The position numbers were made by a program, and so were the translations under genes. A stretch of DNA of 58,052 nt, from positions 1 through 58,052 of the forward strand of contig CAYGPG010000009.1 in assembly GCA_964351905.1 (NCBI GenBank). Direction: 5' to 3'. Shown in pieces: positions 32,582 through 42,834 of this stretch; within the stretch, counting starts at the first letter, position 1, and every line of letters begins with the position of its first letter. Under the pieces are notes generated by a model. The model was given only the letters and a program-made list of their open reading frames with translations. It was not told the origin of the DNA and made no database searches. Origin of the DNA: GCA-2708415 sp964351905 (GTDB taxonomy: Bacteria > Pseudomonadota > Alphaproteobacteria > Micavibrionales > Micavibrionaceae).

Positions 32582-34465
32582 TCAGGACTCATTAAAGAAG
32601 TTATAAATCTTCTCTGCCATTGCGGCAGAAATTCCTTCAACCTGACGTAAATCATCTATCGCCGCGCCTGCAACACCCTTGGCAGAACCAAAATGGAGTA
32701 ATAACGCCTTCTTACGCGCCGCGCCTATGCCTGCAATTTGGTCAAGCGGTGATTTGGTCAAATCATTCTTACGACGCGTTCGGTGCGCTCCAATCGCAAA
32801 GCGGTGAACCTCATCACGAATACGTTGCAAATAATGAAGCGTTGGATCATTTGGCGGTAATTTAAACGATGGCTTTAAGCCATTCTCTCCATCCACGAAG
32901 AACTCTTCACGCCCCGCATTACGGTCCTCGCCCTTGGCAATGCCCACGACTTTCAAATCATCATATACGCCTAAATTTTCTAAGGCTTCTTTAACCGCAC
33001 TAAACTGCCCCTTCCCCCCATCAATCAATAGAAGGTCTGGCCAATCATCACTGTTTTTATCAATATTCTCTTTTAGGGCACGACCAAAACGGCGCGTCAT
33101 GACTTCGCGCATCATGCCAAAATCATCACCCGCAATTGAATCTTTAATATTAAACTTACGGTAAGCATTTTTGATAAACCCCTCTGGCCCCGTCACAATC
33201 ATGGCACCTACCATATTTGTGCCAGAAATGTGGGAGTTATCATAAACTTCAATTCGCTTTGGAATATCATCTAACTCAAATAACTCTGCCACGGCTTTTA
33301 AATGACGCGCTTCACTTGATCGCTCCGCAATATGACGCTTCATCGCATCTTCCGCATTACGCATCACAAAATCAATAAGACGGCGGCGTTTACCGCGTAC
33401 AGGTTTTTCAATACTCACTCGGCTTTTATCACGGCGCGTGGCCAAGGCTTCTTCTAACAAAGACGCTTCGGTGGGCTTGTGACTTACTAAAATAACAGAC
33501 GGCACTGGTTTATTCTCGTAAAACTGCGCCATAAAAACAGACAAAATATCCTCAGGAATATCTTCTGGCGTATGACGTGGAAAATAAGACCTGTTTCCAA
33601 AATTCTGCCCACCGCGAAAGAAGAAAACCTGCACGCAACTGCGCCCTTCTAATTGCGCCAACGCAATCACGTCAACATCGCCTAACCTCTCAAGGTTGAT
33701 ATCCTGCTTGGCATCAATATGAGACAAGGTTTTAATTTTATCGCGATACTCCGCTGCTTCTTCATAATTTTGCGCGGCGGCTGCCGTTTGCATTTTCTCG
33801 GCAAAGGCTTGTTGTACCGCTCGGCTCTCCCCGCTCAAATATTTTTGTGCTTGATTTATCTGCGTGCCATATTCTTCTTTACTTACAAAATCCACACACG
33901 GCGCGGTGCATCTTTTAATGTGATATTGCAGGCACGGGCGTTCCCGATTGGCAAAAACGCTATCGGAACAATTTCGTAATTTAAAAATGCGCTGTAAAAT
34001 ATCAAGCGTGCGGTTCACCGCCCCCGCCGATGCAAACGGGCCGAAATATTGCCCCTTTGCTTTACGTGCCCCACGGTGTTTTTTTAACTGCGGAAAATCA
34101 TGATCATCCGTCAGCAGAATATAAGGAAACGTCTTATCATCCCGCAACAAAATATTATAACGCGGCTTTAACTTCTTAATCAGGTTAGATTCAAGCAGCA
34201 AAGCCTCAACTTCGGTCTCCGTATGCACAAATTCCATCGTCTTGGTCAAGGACACCATACGTTGAAGACGGTGCGGCAGTTTATTAACATTGGCATAGCT
34301 CACCACACGCCTTTTGAGCGCCTTGGCCTTACCGACATACAGAATATCGCCATTCTCCGAAATCATGCGATACACACCCGGCGATAGCGGCAAATTTGCC
34401 GCATATTGTCGAATAGTTTCAGCCCCTTGCTGTAAACTGGTCGTGATTTTGGTATTTTCGCTCAT
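32582..34465 (-). CDS. uvrC: UvrC excinuclease subunit
   Basis: A 627-residue nuclease of nucleotide excision repair, making both incisions around a lesion with UvrB. The GIY-YIG domain (S-P-G-V-Y-R-M...I-L-Y-V-G-K-A) lies near residues 27-60, the UvrB-interaction helix at about 210-240, the RNase H-like domain with E-V-Y-D-N-S-H-I-S-G-T-N and L-L-I-D-G-G-K-G-Q, and a C-terminal tandem helix-hairpin-helix. Confidence 0.97.
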   Translation of the reverse strand: MSENTKITTSLQQGAETIRQYAANLPLSPGVYRMISENGDILYVGKAKALKRRVVSYANVNKLPHRLQRMVSLTKTMEFVHTETEVEALLLESNLIKKLKPRYNILLRDDKTFPYILLTDDHDFPQLKKHRGARKAKGQYFGPFASAGAVNRTLDILQRIFKLRNCSDSVFANRERPCLQYHIKRCTAPCVDFVSKEEYGTQINQAQKYLSGESRAVQQAFAEKMQTAAAAQNYEEAAEYRDKIKTLSHIDAKQDINLERLGDVDVIALAQLEGRSCVQVFFFRGGQNFGNRSYFPRHTPEDIPEDILSVFMAQFYENKPVPSVILVSHKPTEASLLEEALATRRDKSRVSIEKPVRGKRRRLIDFVMRNAEDAMKRHIAERSSEARHLKAVAELFELDDIPKRIEVYDNSHISGTNMVGAMIVTGPEGFIKNAYRKFNIKDSIAGDDFGMMREVMTRRFGRALKENIDKNSDDWPDLLLIDGGKGQFSAVKEALENLGVYDDLKVVGIAKGEDRNAGREEFFVDGENGLKPSFKLPPNDPTLHYLQRIRDEVHRFAIGAHRTRRKNDLTKSPLDQIAGIGAARKKALLLHFGSAKGVAGAAIDDLRQVEGISAAMAEKIYNFFNES

Positions 34466-34561
34466 ATTCCTTTTGGCTCATCTTTTTCTTTATTAAGGCA
34501 TAAAAAATGCACAAAGCCACTTGAAAAATTATCATTCTATATTTACTAAAGTAGCTATGTT

Positions 34562-34646
34562 GGGCCCGTGGCGGAATGGTAGACGCTGCGGACTTAAAAT
34601 CCGTTGTCCTTAGGACGTGGGGGTTCAAGTCCCCCCGGGCCCACCA
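34562..34646 (+). tRNA. tRNA-Leu (anticodon UAA)
   Basis: Acceptor stem GGGCCCG / CGGGCCC, the D-arm region GGCGGAATGGTAGACGC and anticodon loop CTTAAAA (anticodon TAA). A class II variable arm (TGTCCTTAGGACG) and T-arm GGGGGTTCAAGTCCCCC follow. The terminal CCA (34644-34646) is encoded. Reads UUA, and UUG by wobble. Confidence 0.97.
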
Positions 34647-34709
34647 CCTGCCAAATTATAATAATGTTCGACTGTCGCCGCCAACATAAGATAGCCCACC
34701 ATCTATTTC

Positions 34710-35405
34710 CTACAATGTAATCTTTTCGGCGAGAGCCCCCTTTATGTGGGCCTCGATAACGGCATAAATGAGCTTATAATCATCTTGATCCAGTTTCTTA
34801 ACACCAAGATCACGAAGTATGCTTTCACGACTGACCAAAAATCCTAAAACCTGCCCCTTTAAAGCATGAAGGCGAATTTTAATCTCAGGAGAATTTGGAT
34901 CAATTCCTGTATACACAGATAAAAACTTTGCAGCAATTTTTTGCATCGGTTTCATGAAACCCTCGTACAGAATATCAAAAGCTTCTGTCGGAGTTGCCTG
35001 TTCACGCATGATAATTTGCGCCCATGCCTTTGGCTCATCTGATTCAATCATAATTTTCGCCATGTTACGCATCATCATTTGCAAAGCGTGCATAGCGTCT
35101 TTTTTCGAGAGGTTCTTTTTTTCAACAAGCCCTCGCACCTCTTCTTGAACATGCTGCATATGCTGATTAATTTGCTCACCGATATAGCTCACAACTTCAA
35201 TGTAAAGATTTTCTTTACTGGTATAATAATAAGGAATAGAGGCAACATTCGCATTGGCTTCTTCTGCGATCATACGCACCGACGTCGCCTTTAAACCATA
35301 TTCACCAAACAATTTCAGCGCCGCCATTAAAATAGCATATTTTTTACCTTCACCGCGCTGTGCTATTTTTTCTTTATCAATATTTTCAAGTTCATTAAGA
35401 GGCAT
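34710..35405 (-). CDS. TetR-family regulator of the RND efflux operon
   Basis: 231 residues: an N-terminal TetR helix-turn-helix (A-A-L-K-L-F-G-E-Y-G-L-K-A-T-S-V-R-M-I-A-E-E-A-N...Y-Y-Y-T-S-K-E-N-L-Y) and a C-terminal ligand domain resembling the DUF1956 (CecR/YbiH) group. The start is placed at 35405 because AAGGAGG precedes it; a longer frame begins inside the pump gene. It is the last gene of the operon and overlaps the pump stop by 11 nt, so it is likely autoregulated. The candidate operator lies at 41278-41295. Confidence 0.88.
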   Translation of the reverse strand: MPLNELENIDKEKIAQRGEGKKYAILMAALKLFGEYGLKATSVRMIAEEANANVASIPYYYTSKENLYIEVVSYIGEQINQHMQHVQEEVRGLVEKKNLSKKDAMHALQMMMRNMAKIMIESDEPKAWAQIIMREQATPTEAFDILYEGFMKPMQKIAAKFLSVYTGIDPNSPEIKIRLHALKGQVLGFLVSRESILRDLGVKKLDQDDYKLIYAVIEAHIKGALAEKITL

Positions 35406-38400
35406 TTGATTCCTCCTTTTCATTTGGACTAATTTTTTCAGATACTTTTTTTCCAAGCTGATTGATGTCATCAAAAAACATGATAAGCGCAGGAAGCAAA
35501 ACCATAATCACAACCGTCACGAATAAAATTCCCGTTGATAAAGAAATGACCATAGGGATAAGGAAACGTGCCTGTAGGCTTGTTTCCAACAACACAGGCA
35601 ACAGGCCTAAACTCGTTGTCAAAGTTGTCAAAAGGATTGGTCTAAAACGTCTTTTTACGGCGACAATACAACTCTCCAACATTGTCTTACCATTATTCTT
35701 GTTACAATTGAGATAATCCATTAGAACAACACTGTCATTCACGACCACACCCGTCAGGGCAACCATTCCAAAAATTGAAATAAACGTCAGGTCTGCCCCT
35801 AAAAAATAATGCCCCCAAATTGCCCCAACAATTCCAAATGGAATAGACATCATAATAATAACAGGTTGGATATAGCTTCGAAGCTGACTGCCTAACAGCA
35901 CAAATATTAAAATAACCGCAATCAACATGTTCTTGCCTAACGACGCTAAATCCTCAGCTTGGTCGCGGCTTTCTCCTTCAAAGCTATAATCAAGCCCCGT
36001 ATAACGATTATTTAAATCAGGTAATATTCTACTATTTAAAACGGCCATTACTTCGTTCGGCGTTGTAATCGCATAATCAACATCACTGGTCACACTCACG
36101 ATGCGTCGGCCATCCACGGTGTTAATTTGGGAGAACCCCGTTTGCTCTCTTATCTTCGCAACGGCATTTAACGGCGTTTCCGAACCATCAGGGAGTCGAA
36201 TACGCATGGTTTGCAGCGCTGAAAGGCTCTCCCTTTCTGCTTTGGGATAACGAACATAGACAATGACTTCAGATCGGTTTCTTTGAAAGCGTTGCGCCTC
36301 AAGCCCAAAGAAAGCGGCGCGTAACTGGCGTCCTAATTCCGCAGGTGTTAGACCAACCGCTAAGCCTTCTTTTGTAAGTTCAAAAATGTACTCCGTATTA
36401 CCTTCTTCAAAACTATCTGAAATTTCTTTTGTACCGTTAATCGCACCAATACGGTTTTTAAGTTCTTCTGTTACCTCGCTTAAAACATCCTCACTGGGAT
36501 GCGATAATTCAATTTCAATATCGGGGTCTTCCCCAACCAAAGAACTTTGAAATTCAATTTCTTCGATGTTTGGTAAATTTTCAACACGCGCTCTAATCTT
36601 ACTTTCAATTTGTGCCGATGACTGGTTTCTAAAATCAGAGGGCATAAGTTGAATTTTCAACTGACCCACATTACTATTTGTCGTTGAACTTGATGACGAC
36701 CCTGGTCCACCAACCTCCGCGGAGCTTTGCCCTATTGTCACTAAGACACTCTGGAAAGGATCATTCCCTTCTTCAGAAATATTTTTACGGATATTTAACA
36801 CCTCTTCTTCAATCGTAAGGAGTGTATTTTCCGTCACGTTAAATGATGTTCCTTCTGGCATTGTGACATTGATCGTAATTTCATCAGATTCAATATTAGG
36901 AAAGAAGATAAACCTGATCGTGCCACTAGAAACCATATTAAACGTTATAATAAGTAACGCGAAAAAGGCCGCCAATGTTGCGTAGCGCCACGCTAGTAAA
37001 AACCTTACCCCCGGTTCCAAAACTTGATTGATAAAATATTGAAGCCTTTGATCAAACTTACTTCGGATTTTCGCCATTATTCCGGCGCTCCATCTTTTTG
37101 GATTTGATAGATGCGACGGCAGAATAAAATATGCCTCCAAAAGTGAGACAAATAAAATTGGAATAACAACAACAGGAATAATACCAATAATTTGTCCCAA
37201 AACACCTGTACTGAGGGCAAGCGGTGCAAAGGCCGCCATTGTTGTTGTCACACCAATCGTAACAGGTGCAATCACTCTCTTCACACCCCTTAAAACAGCC
37301 TCAGGATCGTTTGGGGTGCGTTCTTGTTCTTCAAAAATACTTTCTCCCATGACGATCGCATCATCCACAACAATACCCAGCACCACAATAAGCGCAAAAA
37401 GCGTGATCATATTGATTGAATATCCCATGGCATAAATAATCATCAGCCCGCCTAAAAAAGAAACAGGCACCGCCACACTCACCCAAAATGCAAGTTTTAA
37501 ATCAAGGAAAAACAGCAATACTAAGAACACCAACATAAAACCCAAAACGGCATTTCTAAGCATTAAATTTATACGGTCATTTAAATTTGCTGTTTCGTCT
37601 TTTTGAAGGGAAAGACTTAAACCTTGGGGTAGTTCAACCGTGTCCAGATAGTTTTTAACAATACCTGCGACCTCGAGTGTATCTTCCGTCTCACTTCTTT
37701 TGACATCAATAAACGCAGCACGCTCATTGTTAAATTTACTCACTAAATTAACATCTTCAAATCCATCAATAACAGTTCCGATATCACTAAGCGTAAGAAT
37801 GGAGCCATCTTCACGCGTTGCAACGGGGATATTTACAAAATCGTCTGCAACGTAGCCCCGCTCTTGAACACGCAAAGATATTTCGCCTTGCTCTGCTTCT
37901 ATCGTGCCTGCGGGCGTATCAATGGAGAACTCTTGCAATGCCTGATTAACGTCTTGCAGGCTCAATCTGTATTCGCGTAACGCCGCTTCAGAAATCTCTA
38001 CAGAAATTTGATAATCCCTCACACCACTAACGGTGGTTAGGGCAACACCATTTAATGACCGAATTTCGTCTTCAATCGTTTCAGCCCAAAATTTTATTGT
38101 TTCCTCACGGACATCGCCATGAAGCGCCAAGGTAAGAACAATCGGTGTGCTTTTAATCTTGGTAATAATGGCTCGTTCTGCATCTTCTGGTGGAAAATCA
38201 ACAAGGCTGTTTACCGATGTTTCAACCTCATTATAAACATCATCGGCGTCTGCAAAATCTTCCAACTCAACATTAATGACACCCGCCCCTTCCGAAGCGG
38301 TCGAGGCAATACGCTTCACACCATTAATACCCAACAATGCTTCTTCCACACGGTTCGTAATAGAGTCAGCGACCTCATAAGGCGTGGCACCGGGGTACGG

Positions 38401-38571
38401 TACGGTCACTGTTATCAGTTTAGGATCGATAGAAGGAAATGTCTCCGTTCGCATGCTTGATAAGGCAATAAGCCCACCAATGATGAACAGCGCCATTAAA
38501 ATATTTGCCGCAACATGATTGCTCACAAACCATGACACTGGGCCCGTGACTTTAACGGGAGGATTGCTCAT
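35395..38571 (-). CDS. RND multidrug efflux pump, inner-membrane permease
   Basis: 1058 residues, HAE1-type RND transporter (AcrB/MexB-like) in the inner membrane, driven by protons. It has 12 membrane helices in two halves, each with a large periplasmic loop. The TM4 proton-relay pair is in V-L-G-I-V-V-D-D-A-I-V. The second half carries G-V-V-V-N-D-S-V-V-L-M-D. Substrates are not predictable. The start overlaps the adaptor gene by ATGA. Confidence 0.95.
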   Translation of the reverse strand: MSNPPVKVTGPVSWFVSNHVAANILMALFIIGGLIALSSMRTETFPSIDPKLITVTVPYPGATPYEVADSITNRVEEALLGINGVKRIASTASEGAGVINVELEDFADADDVYNEVETSVNSLVDFPPEDAERAIITKIKSTPIVLTLALHGDVREETIKFWAETIEDEIRSLNGVALTTVSGVRDYQISVEISEAALREYRLSLQDVNQALQEFSIDTPAGTIEAEQGEISLRVQERGYVADDFVNIPVATREDGSILTLSDIGTVIDGFEDVNLVSKFNNERAAFIDVKRSETEDTLEVAGIVKNYLDTVELPQGLSLSLQKDETANLNDRINLMLRNAVLGFMLVFLVLLFFLDLKLAFWVSVAVPVSFLGGLMIIYAMGYSINMITLFALIVVLGIVVDDAIVMGESIFEEQERTPNDPEAVLRGVKRVIAPVTIGVTTTMAAFAPLALSTGVLGQIIGIIPVVVIPILFVSLLEAYFILPSHLSNPKRWSAGIMAKIRSKFDQRLQYFINQVLEPGVRFLLAWRYATLAAFFALLIITFNMVSSGTIRFIFFPNIESDEITINVTMPEGTSFNVTENTLLTIEEEVLNIRKNISEEGNDPFQSVLVTIGQSSAEVGGPGSSSSSTTNSNVGQLKIQLMPSDFRNQSSAQIESKIRARVENLPNIEEIEFQSSLVGEDPDIEIELSHPSEDVLSEVTEELKNRIGAINGTKEISDSFEEGNTEYIFELTKEGLAVGLTPAELGRQLRAAFFGLEAQRFQRNRSEVIVYVRYPKAERESLSALQTMRIRLPDGSETPLNAVAKIREQTGFSQINTVDGRRIVSVTSDVDYAITTPNEVMAVLNSRILPDLNNRYTGLDYSFEGESRDQAEDLASLGKNMLIAVILIFVLLGSQLRSYIQPVIIMMSIPFGIVGAIWGHYFLGADLTFISIFGMVALTGVVVNDSVVLMDYLNCNKNNGKTMLESCIVAVKRRFRPILLTTLTTSLGLLPVLLETSLQARFLIPMVISLSTGILFVTVVIMVLLPALIMFFDDINQLGKKVSEKISPNEKEESNAS

Positions 38572-39722
38572 TTTAATTCTCCCGTATCATCATCAGCAAT
38601 CTGAACTTTCATACCCTCTGCGCCACCGTCTAAACGGCTTGTTACAACGCGCAACGTTCCATTTAAACCAGAAACAATGACGTAGCTATCACTGGCATAA
38701 ATAATATTAGGCTCAATTTGCACCAATCGATCTTCTTGATCTAACGACCAAATCACACTGCCTTTTTGAATGGCAATAGCAGGTATTTTAAATACGTTAT
38801 CTAATTTGGGGCCTTTCACAATTATATTTGCAAAAACACCGGGCAGTAAATCAGCCGTATTTTCAAAACCAAAACTGACTGTCGCAAAACGCGTTGCAGG
38901 ATCAAGAGCCGAACTATTACGCTTTAAGACACCATCATACGTTTTTTTCTGACCCAAATGATTTGTCGTGATGCTGATTTTGGAATCTTCTTCATTGACC
39001 AACCAATCTAATTGTTGCCCTGATAAAGATGAACGCACTTCCAAAGAGTCCAAATCAAACACTTGCGCAACGCTCTGGCCTTCACTCACAAATCGACCTT
39101 TGGCGACAGTACTGGATAAAACTTGCCCATTAAAAGGCATAGAAATTTTTGTACGTTCTAAATCAAGCTTTGCATTGGCAAGCTGCGCTTTTGCAGCCCT
39201 TAAATTTGCTCTGGCTTCTGCCATTTGCGGCTTTCTAGCGACAAGATCTGGCGGCGTTTTATCTCCATTAAACTGCTTCCACTCAGCAATTGCGGCAAGT
39301 CCTTCTGCTTTTTCTAATGTCAAAGTCGTCTGTGCGCGTGCGATTTCAGATTGTAGTCGTTCAACTTCTAATTCAAAATCACGTGGTTCAATTTCAAATA
39401 AAATTTCATCTTTTTCAAAGCGGCCTCCTTCAAAAAACTGTTCATTAATTTTTATGACCTGACCACTGACCTGCGGCACAATATCTATATCCGTTAAGGA
39501 TTCAATGACGCCTGTTGTTTTAAACTGCACTTGATGTTGCGCCGCAGAAACAATTTCAGTTTCCACAAAAATTGCACGGTCTTGATTGTCTCTTGTTTGT
39601 GATGTTGGCTTTTTGGATTGTAACAATCCAGAAACGGCAAAAGAAAACACCACAAAACATATAACAATAATGAGTTGAATAACCCCTTTGCTTTTATTAG
39701 ATAAAAATGACATTAGGGACAT
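38568..39722 (-). CDS. RND efflux periplasmic adaptor (HlyD/AcrA-like)
   Basis: 384-residue membrane-fusion protein. An N-terminal membrane anchor (I-Q-L-I-I-V-I-C-F-V-V-F-S-F-A-V-S-G-L-L), lipoyl half-motifs (G-V-I-E-S-L-T-D-I-D-I-V-P-Q-V-S-G-Q-V and M-P-F-N-G-Q-V), a helical hairpin in between and a beta-barrel domain. It links the pump to the outer-membrane channel. Overlaps both neighbours by a few bases. Confidence 0.93.
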   Translation of the reverse strand: MSLMSFLSNKSKGVIQLIIVICFVVFSFAVSGLLQSKKPTSQTRDNQDRAIFVETEIVSAAQHQVQFKTTGVIESLTDIDIVPQVSGQVIKINEQFFEGGRFEKDEILFEIEPRDFELEVERLQSEIARAQTTLTLEKAEGLAAIAEWKQFNGDKTPPDLVARKPQMAEARANLRAAKAQLANAKLDLERTKISMPFNGQVLSSTVAKGRFVSEGQSVAQVFDLDSLEVRSSLSGQQLDWLVNEEDSKISITTNHLGQKKTYDGVLKRNSSALDPATRFATVSFGFENTADLLPGVFANIIVKGPKLDNVFKIPAIAIQKGSVIWSLDQEDRLVQIEPNIIYASDSYVIVSGLNGTLRVVTSRLDGGAEGMKVQIADDDTGELK

Positions 39723-41218
39723 GCCTCCTCTTGCTGGTTATTTTGTTTTTGCCAATCACCACCAAGCGCAAGATATAACGCAATGCGGGTATTCCATTTT
39801 TCTTGCTCACGCGATATGGCAGATTGTTCAATTTGGTAGCGTCGTTGTTGCGTGTCTAAAAAATCACGCAACGTGATAATGCCGCTTTGATAACGTTTCT
39901 GTGAAACCTCTTCTGCTTTCTTTAAAGATTCAACAGAACGGCTTAAGAAAGTAACTTCATCAATTAACTCATTTTCTGCTTGAAGGGCGCTTTCAACATC
40001 ACCAATGGCTTGTAAGACCTCCCCCGAATAAGCATGAATTAACTCTTCAGCCTCCGCTTCTTGCAAATCAATGTTGGCACGTAATCTTCCGCCTTCAAAA
40101 AGACGTGTGGTTAAGGCTCCTACAATCGATCCAGCCAATTGATCTGCACTAAAAAAGTTAGGTGTTTCATTTCCACTAAAACCAAGCGCCCCACTTAGAT
40201 TCAAACTTGGATAAAGATCTGCCACGGCTACACCTATATCTGCGTTTGCCGCAATCAAACGAAATTCATTGGCCTTTAAATCAGGTCTTCGGTCTAACAG
40301 ACTTGCCGGCACACAAACAGCAACATCAAGCGGTGGCGGCAAAACAGGAAAAGATGACGCCGTGACATCTGTCGTGCCCGGCGTTTGTCCCAACAAAATA
40401 TCAAACGCATAAACTTCATTGGTTAAACGTCGTTTAAATTGATTAATGTCTGCTTGTACGGTTGTTAAATTTTCTTTGGCTTCCAAAACATCCGCAAGGT
40501 CATTATTGGCAACACCCATATCATAACGCCTTTGAACAAGCTCATAAATCTGCCTGCGGTTTTCTGCATTTTGTTCAGCCAATGACAGCAGCCTTTGATT
40601 GGTTGCAATGGCAATCCGTCTATTAACCAATTCTGCAATAAGCGAATTTGTTAAAGCATCACGATCATAAAGGCTTGCTTGAAAGGACGCATCTGCAGAT
40701 TCTACAGATTTGCGAATGCGGCCAAACAGATCAATTTCCCAAGACGTCTCAAGCTCCGTAACGTAATTGGTATTAAAAACCCTTTCAGTTCCCCCAGCCT
40801 GCCCCGGGATATTAAAAGAATTAGAGGGGGAGAAATTACGGTTCGCTGATGAATTTGCACCCAGAGAAGGGAAATAATCTGCACGGCTCGTACCTAATCG
40901 CGCCCGCGCTTGCAAAATACGTGCGCCCGCTTCTTTCAAATCAAGATTTTGTTCTAATAATGTATCTATGTAAGACGGCAAAAGCGGATCATCAATCTGC
41001 TCCCACCAAAGCCTAGAGGAAAACTCTTCTTGGGTTTCAGGCGCATTCAAAAATTCCCCCGTAATCGTCGCAGAAGTATCTGGGCGATTATAATCTGGGC
41101 CCACAGCACAACTCGCAAGTAAAGCAGCTGCAAAGCTCAAAGGTAAAATTTTGCTCTTAAAATAATTTGGAACGAACATCTTTAACAAACCATTTTCCTT
41201 ACATAAATCTAAGAACAT
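39713..41218 (-). CDS. RND efflux outer-membrane factor (NodT/OprM-type lipoprotein)
   Basis: 501 residues. Lipoprotein signal ending L-L-A-S-C-A-V-G-P-D-Y, the hallmark A-V-G-P-D-Y-x-R-P of the NodT family, then two OEP repeats with the long coiled helices of TolC-like channels (A-R-I-L-Q-A-R-A-R-L; E-A-E-A-E-E-L). First gene of the four-gene operon. AAGGA eight nt before the ATG at 41218 supports that start; the Met at 41179 is an alternative. Confidence 0.93.
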   Translation of the reverse strand: MFLDLCKENGLLKMFVPNYFKSKILPLSFAAALLASCAVGPDYNRPDTSATITGEFLNAPETQEEFSSRLWWEQIDDPLLPSYIDTLLEQNLDLKEAGARILQARARLGTSRADYFPSLGANSSANRNFSPSNSFNIPGQAGGTERVFNTNYVTELETSWEIDLFGRIRKSVESADASFQASLYDRDALTNSLIAELVNRRIAIATNQRLLSLAEQNAENRRQIYELVQRRYDMGVANNDLADVLEAKENLTTVQADINQFKRRLTNEVYAFDILLGQTPGTTDVTASSFPVLPPPLDVAVCVPASLLDRRPDLKANEFRLIAANADIGVAVADLYPSLNLSGALGFSGNETPNFFSADQLAGSIVGALTTRLFEGGRLRANIDLQEAEAEELIHAYSGEVLQAIGDVESALQAENELIDEVTFLSRSVESLKKAEEVSQKRYQSGIITLRDFLDTQQRRYQIEQSAISREQEKWNTRIALYLALGGDWQKQNNQQEEACP

Positions 41219-41277
41219 TCACCGCGTCCTTAATCAAACATACAACTAATTTGTAAATTTATGTTTAATACTTTTGT

Positions 41278-41295
41278 TTTAAACGTTTGTTTAAA
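41278..41295. promoter_or_regulatory. Candidate TetR operator of the efflux operon
   Basis: TTTAAAC-GTTT-GTTTAAA: perfect 7-bp arms with an overlapping 8-bp palindrome AAACGTTT. It sits 60 nt upstream of the outer-membrane-factor start, in the 221-nt region shared with the divergent porin. Assignment to the operon's TetR is inference. Confidence 0.55.
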
Positions 41296-41339
41296 TTAGG
41301 GGCAATATAGATCAAAGTCAATGTTTTAATAGCTCCTTA

Positions 41340-41355
41340 GGGAACTATAATTCCC
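41340..41355. promoter_or_regulatory. Inverted repeat in the efflux/porin intergenic region
   Basis: GGGAA-CTATAA-TTCCC, about 85 nt before the porin ATG. It could be a second operator or overlap a -10 element. No regulator can be assigned. Confidence 0.35.
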
Positions 41356-41439
41356 AAATAGGTATTTATTTCTGAAGTTGGTAGAAATTAGTTTTGTTAT
41401 TCATTACTTTATTAAATTTAAAGAACAAGGAAATTTTTT

Positions 41440-42834
41440 ATGCTTAAAACAAAAATACTTCTCATCACATCGGCATTGTTTCTCATTCATGCCTCTCCTG
41501 CTTTTGCAGATGCAAAAGATGATCGTATTGTGACGTTAGAAGCACAGATGAAAATCATGATGCAAGAAATTCAGGCCTTAAAATCTGAACGTGCCGCGGA
41601 AAAGCAAGAGCATGCTGAGCTTAAATCCCAAGTGCAAAAGCAAATTTCAGCAATCGAAACAAAGACTGAAGAAGCAGTTGCCAATATCGCCCCGGCGGCA
41701 GGTTCGAGTGACAGCGATGTAAAGGTCACCATGAAAGGATCATTGCCTGTCATTACAAAGGGTGAATTCTCATGGCGGCCGACAGGACGTATTCACCTTG
41801 ATGCAGGCTCTTTTATTGATGATGAGCGGGATCACCCGAACGGTGCAGAATTTCGTCGCGCCCGTTTAGGCATGGAAGGGCAAATCACGGATGACTTTGG
41901 TTACAAATTTGAAGTTGATCTTGCCAATGAAGACGTTTCCTTTACGGATGTTTACATGAATTATACGGGTATTGAAGGCACAGAAATTCAGCTTGGACAT
42001 ATGAAATCTGATTTCTCTCTCGAAGATATGGCAAGCTCCAATGACATCACCTTCATAGAACGTGGTGCAGGGGCTCTTGCTTTTGCCTTGCCGCGTCAAA
42101 TTGGTCTACGCGCAAACTATAATAACGATGAAAACTTCCATATTGCAGGAGGTGTTTTTAATGATAATGCAGGCACACAAAGCACCGATGATGAAGCACT
42201 TTCAATTTCAGGCCGTGTTGCCGGAACACCTTACAATGCAGAAGGAAATTTAATCCACCTTGGGGCGTCGGCTTCTTATCGTGAGCCAGATCAGGCCAAC
42301 GATACATTTGACTATGACAGTCGTGCTGAAAACCGCCTCCAAACTACTGACTCTGTTTCCTCTGTTATCACAGATGCAGATAATTCAACCGTTTACGCTC
42401 TAGAAGCAGCTGCTGTGTCTGGCCCCCTTTCAATCCAAGGGGAATATGTCATTGCGAACACAGAAAATCGCAGGGGACAAGATCCGACTTATACAGGTGG
42501 TTACGGCCAATTAGCATGGACCGTGACAGGAGAAAGCCGCCCCTACTCCATTAATAAAGGCGCCTTTGGTGGCATTAAGCCAAACCGTCCACTCAATCCT
42601 TCAAATGGAGATTGGGGTGCTTTGGAACTTGCCGCGCGTTATTCATATCTTGATTTAAATGATAGTGGCCTCAATGGAGGAGAGATGAACAACATTACAC
42701 TCGGCGCCAATTGGTATCTCAATAATTACATGCGTCTCATGGGGAATGTGATTTTTGTCGACACAGATGAAAATGCGACGACACCCAATGATGACCCGAC
42801 CATTTTCCTTATGAGATCACAGTTGAAGTTTTAA
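41440..42834 (+). CDS. Phosphate-selective porin O/P-type outer-membrane porin
   Basis: 464 residues. Signal peptide (K-I-L-L-I-T-S-A-L-F-L-I-H-A-S-P-A-F-A), a coiled coil at about residues 25-80 (trimer stem), and a 16-strand-like barrel starting G-R-I-H-L-D-A and E-F-R-R-A-R-L-G-M-E-G, the Porin_O_P pattern. It ends Q-L-K-F with C-terminal Phe. Phosphate or polyphosphate selectivity is by family name only. Divergent from the efflux operon. Confidence 0.88.
   Translation: MLKTKILLITSALFLIHASPAFADAKDDRIVTLEAQMKIMMQEIQALKSERAAEKQEHAELKSQVQKQISAIETKTEEAVANIAPAAGSSDSDVKVTMKGSLPVITKGEFSWRPTGRIHLDAGSFIDDERDHPNGAEFRRARLGMEGQITDDFGYKFEVDLANEDVSFTDVYMNYTGIEGTEIQLGHMKSDFSLEDMASSNDITFIERGAGALAFALPRQIGLRANYNNDENFHIAGGVFNDNAGTQSTDDEALSISGRVAGTPYNAEGNLIHLGASASYREPDQANDTFDYDSRAENRLQTTDSVSSVITDADNSTVYALEAAAVSGPLSIQGEYVIANTENRRGQDPTYTGGYGQLAWTVTGESRPYSINKGAFGGIKPNRPLNPSNGDWGALELAARYSYLDLNDSGLNGGEMNNITLGANWYLNNYMRLMGNVIFVDTDENATTPNDDPTIFLMRSQLKF

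Noticed and set aside
39894..39910. GTTTCTGTGAAAC inside the outer-membrane-factor gene as a second parS
   Set aside because: Odd spacing (13 nt instead of 14 in the core) and inside coding sequence; likely chance.
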